Assembly (NCBI GenBank): GCA_009927375.1
Contig: RFNE01000229.1
Span: 1-8,912 of the forward strand
Length of the DNA stretch: 8,912 bases
Reading direction: 5' to 3'
Source: Actinomycetota bacterium
GTDB taxonomy: Bacteria; Actinomycetota; Acidimicrobiia; Acidimicrobiales; Ilumatobacteraceae
Shown: piece by piece, positions 6,906-8,912 of the stretch
Layout: each line of letters starts with the position of its first letter
Position numbering within the stretch: the stretch's first letter is position 1
The notes under the pieces: generated by a model
What the model saw: only the letters and a program-made list of their open reading frames with translations
What the model was told of the DNA's origin: nothing
Databases searched by the model: none
Position numbers and translations under genes: made by a program

Positions 6906-7999
6906 TCAGCGCGGGCGAGCGACGCCGACCACGCGCGACCATGAAACCGCGCTGATCTTCACGACGTCACCCGTGCGCGGGGCGTGCACCATCTGACCGC
7001 CACCGATGTACATCCCCACGTGATGGATCGGATATCCGGAGAAGATGAGGTCACCCGGCTGAATCGCCGCCGTCGGAATTCGCGTGAGACCCGCATACTG
7101 CGTTCGCGAAGTTCGTGGAATACCGACACCCGCGACTCCCCACGCCCACGAGGTGAGGCCGGAGCAGTCAAAGGCACTGCCCGGTGACTTCGCACCGAAG
7201 CGATACCGCACGCCGAGCTGTGACAGCGCCGCCTTGATCGCCGAACCGGCCTGCGACGACGGAGCGACGATGTTGGTGTACTTCTTCGACTTGAATGCCT
7301 CTGCCTCGCGCTGAGCGAGTTCCAGTGCGGCCTGCTCACGACGCTGACGTTCGCTGCGAAGCAACGAACCAAGTTCGCGTTCCGCCGCTGCCTGACGCGC
7401 CTCGTAATCGGCGGCAAGCGCTTCTGCTGCGCTCAGTCGACCGGCGGCATACTTGGCGAGTTCCTCGGCCTTCTTGCGTTGCTTCTCGAGCGTCGCGCGC
7501 TCCTTCAACAAGTCATCGATGAGGCCCTGGAGCGCATCGGTGTTTCCAGCACCAGTGTTGAGCGCCGACGACGTGAGGTACTTCTTGCGCACGCTGTCGG
7601 TCAACGAACTCGTCGAGCTCAGGATGCTGGAGAGACTGTTGGAAATTCCGCCACGGATCAGCGAGCGCAGTGCCACTTGCTGAAGCTCGGCCTGCATCGC
7701 GGCGAGCTCTTTTTCCTTCTGGGCGATACGCGCCTCGGTCGCCTTGATCTCCACATCGAGGTCTTCCATGTCGTTGACCGCGAGTGCATAGGTCTCGCCC
7801 AAGGCGTCAATCTGCTCACCGATTCGGTCGAGTTCCTCGATGATCTCATTGACCCGGCGCTGCTGGTCGCTCGACCCCCCGGTTCCCGGGACGGGGTCGC
7901 GGTCGCCACGGGGACCCCCACCGTCAGGGCAACGGCAAGAAAGGAGGCGACCAGGGTCGGGACGCGTCGTCGAAGTCGCCCATCGGCGAGACGAAACAT
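6906..7999 (-). CDS. Secreted coiled-coil NlpC/P60 peptidoglycan hydrolase, frameshifted near the N-terminus
   Basis: Exported cell-wall endopeptidase that would cut stem peptides of peptidoglycan, as in the RipC/CwlO/PcsB-like group, some of which are controlled by FtsEX through a coiled coil. From the ATG at 7999: basic n-region (R3 to R12), hydrophobic core (about 14-29) and a likely cleavage after VATA (31-34). Two long charged, alanine-rich helical stretches follow (about 45-110 and 155-237), then the NlpC/P60 domain (about 250-364) with catalytic Cys279 in FDCSGL, His327 in HHVGMYIG and His339 in MVHAP. The signal peptide and the rest lie in different frames; one missing base among the G/C runs at 7875-7919 accounts for it, for example an extra C giving ATATPVPGTGGSSDQQRRV. 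With it the gene is exactly 365 codons. If the break is real, the enzyme is lost, which would be surprising for a wall hydrolase of this class. Confidence 0.92.
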
Positions 8000-8008
8000 G
8001 ATGGGATG

Positions 8009-8038
8009 AGTCTACCGATTATGACGATTTGATGTCAG
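8009..8038 (-). promoter_or_regulatory. Probable promoter of the NlpC/P60 gene
   Basis: On the minus strand, CTGACA (8038-8033, five of six with TTGACA) and TAGACT (8014-8009, TANNNT) are 18 bases apart. The -10 box ends 9 bases before the ATG at 7999, so the leader would be very short. This is the best -35/-10 pair in the window. Confidence 0.5.
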
Positions 8039-8040
8039 AC

Positions 8041-8054
8041 GGGCTTAAGAGCCC
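8041..8054. other. Short hairpin after guaA
   Basis: GGGCT and AGCCC form a perfect 5-base stem around a 4-base loop, in the gap between the guaA stop and the NlpC/P60 promoter. A competing pairing joins GAGCCC (8049-8054) with GGGCTC (8070-8075), which overlaps the guaA stop. Neither is followed by a T-run on the minus strand, so a classic intrinsic terminator is not shown; it may still mark the end of the guaA transcript. Confidence 0.25.
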
Positions 8055-8073
8055 ATGAATCAAGGCTTTGGGC

Positions 8074-8912
8074 TCACTCCCACTCGATGGTGCCTGGGGG
8101 CTTGGACGTGATGTCGTAGGCCACGCGGTTGACCCCTCGAACTTCGTTGATGATTCGCGAGGCCATGCGCTCCAAGAGGTCATAGGGCAAGCGGGCCCAG
8201 TCGGCGGTCATCGCATCCTCGCTCGTGACGGCGCGAATGATGATCGGGTGTCCGTAGGTGCGTTCATCCCCCATCACTCCCACGGAGCGAATGTCGGCGA
8301 GGACGGCGAAGGCCTGCCAGATATCGCGCTCGAGTCCAGCCAGTCGAATCTCTTCACGAACGATCGCGTCGGCATCTTGTAGCAACGCGACTCGTTCGGG
8401 CGTGACCTCCCCAATGATTCGCACCCCAAGGCCCGGGCCTGGGAACGGCTGACGCCAGACGATTTCGTCGGGCAGTCCGAGCTCGCTTCCCAACTTGCGC
8501 ACCTCGTCCTTGAACAGCGAGCGCAATGGCTCACACAACTCGAGTGTCATGTCCTCTGGGAGACCACCGACGTTGTGGTGACTCTTGATCACGCTCGCGG
8601 TGCCGTCCAGGCCACCGCTTTCGATCACATCGGGATAGAGCGTGCCCTGCACGAGGAACTGTGCGTCCGTGATTCCACCCGTGTGTTCCTCGAAGATGCG
8701 CACGAAGAGCTCTCCGATCGCCTTGCGCTTGGCTTCGGGCTCGGTGACTCCCCGCAACTTGTCGAAGAAGCGGCTCCCCGCATCGACGTGGACGAGTTCG
8801 ATTCCCATGTTGCGCTTGAACGTCTCGACCACCTGTGCGCTTTCGTTCTTGCGCATGAGGCCCGTGTCGACGTACACGCACGTCAACTGCTTGCCGATCG
8901 CCTTGTGCACGA
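8074..8912 (-). CDS. guaA: GMP synthase (glutamine-hydrolysing), C-terminal part, cut by window edge
   Basis: Last step of guanine nucleotide synthesis in the cytoplasm: XMP plus ATP and glutamine-derived ammonia give GMP. The visible 278 codons are about the second half of a protein of some 510 to 525 residues; the glutaminase domain and the ATP-binding loop lie beyond the right edge, and the GTG at 8910 is an internal valine rather than a start. Seen are the rest of the ATP-pyrophosphatase domain (CVYVDTGLMRKNE, VQGTLYPDVIES, IKSHHNVGGLPEDM) and the C-terminal dimerisation domain (RQPFPGPGLGVRIIGEVT, GDERTYGHPIIIRAV), ending in the near-invariant ITSKPPGTIEWE. The reading frame is intact, unlike three of its neighbours. 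It is followed in tandem by the NlpC/P60 gene after a 74-base gap that holds a separate promoter. Confidence 0.98.
   Translation of the reverse strand, partial: VHKAIGKQLTCVYVDTGLMRKNESAQVVETFKRNMGIELVHVDAGSRFFDKLRGVTEPEAKRKAIGELFVRIFEEHTGGITDAQFLVQGTLYPDVIESGGLDGTASVIKSHHNVGGLPEDMTLELCEPLRSLFKDEVRKLGSELGLPDEIVWRQPFPGPGLGVRIIGEVTPERVALLQDADAIVREEIRLAGLERDIWQAFAVLADIRSVGVMGDERTYGHPIIIRAVTSEDAMTADWARLPYDLLERMASRIINEVRGVNRVAYDITSKPPGTIEWE

Noticed and set aside
6868..6942. N-terminal extension of the hydrolase from a start at 6942
   Set aside because: It would overlap the NlpC/P60 coding end, is unlike the family N-terminus, and the ATG at 6867 has a well-placed -10 box.
1..8912. Mobile element, CRISPR array, toxin-antitoxin or defence system
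   Set aside because: No transposase, integrase, direct-repeat array, tRNA-flanked insertion or known defence domain was seen on either strand. Gene content is ordinary chromosomal.

Overview
The window is GC-rich, gene-dense chromosomal DNA. Gene content (stand-alone cobalamin-binding mutase subunit, soluble class I-type cytochrome P450, secreted coiled-coil NlpC/P60 hydrolase, PcrA-type UvrD helicase) and several TANNNT -10 boxes placed directly before start codons suggest a high-GC actinobacterium. An Acidimicrobiia-like lineage is possible, but that is inference. I see no mobile element, CRISPR array, tRNA or rRNA, and no stretch over 300 bases lacks a gene.

Layout from left to right. The 5' part of sucC (minus strand, cut by the left edge) is preceded by a B12-binding acyl-CoA mutase small subunit (minus), apparently in one operon. 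Next comes a small plus-strand membrane-anchored protein of unknown function. It converges with a pcrA/uvrD helicase (minus), and the two stop codons share one CTAG. Upstream of pcrA and probably co-transcribed with it is a cytochrome P450 (minus). A yaaA family gene (plus) diverges from the P450 and abuts, stop to stop, a dienelactone hydrolase-like gene (minus). A secreted NlpC/P60 peptidoglycan hydrolase (minus) follows, and the window ends with the 3' part of guaA (minus, cut by the right edge).

Functionally this is mostly housekeeping. The mutase subunit and sucC fit propionate/methylmalonyl-CoA flow into succinyl-CoA and succinate. The helicase serves DNA repair, YaaA peroxide stress, NlpC/P60 wall remodelling or division, and GuaA GMP synthesis. 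The P450 and the hydrolase are catabolic or tailoring enzymes with unknown substrates.

The most striking observation is that three of the nine genes are broken by apparent one-base deletions: one in the B12 subunit, two in pcrA and one in the NlpC/P60 gene. Adding one base per break restores exact multiples of three and family-typical protein ends. Two breaks map to a short G/C run, a third lies among several such runs, and the fourth is only loosely located. This looks more like consensus error from a homopolymer-sensitive sequencing method than real decay, but raw reads are needed to tell. I found no convincing undescribed system here.
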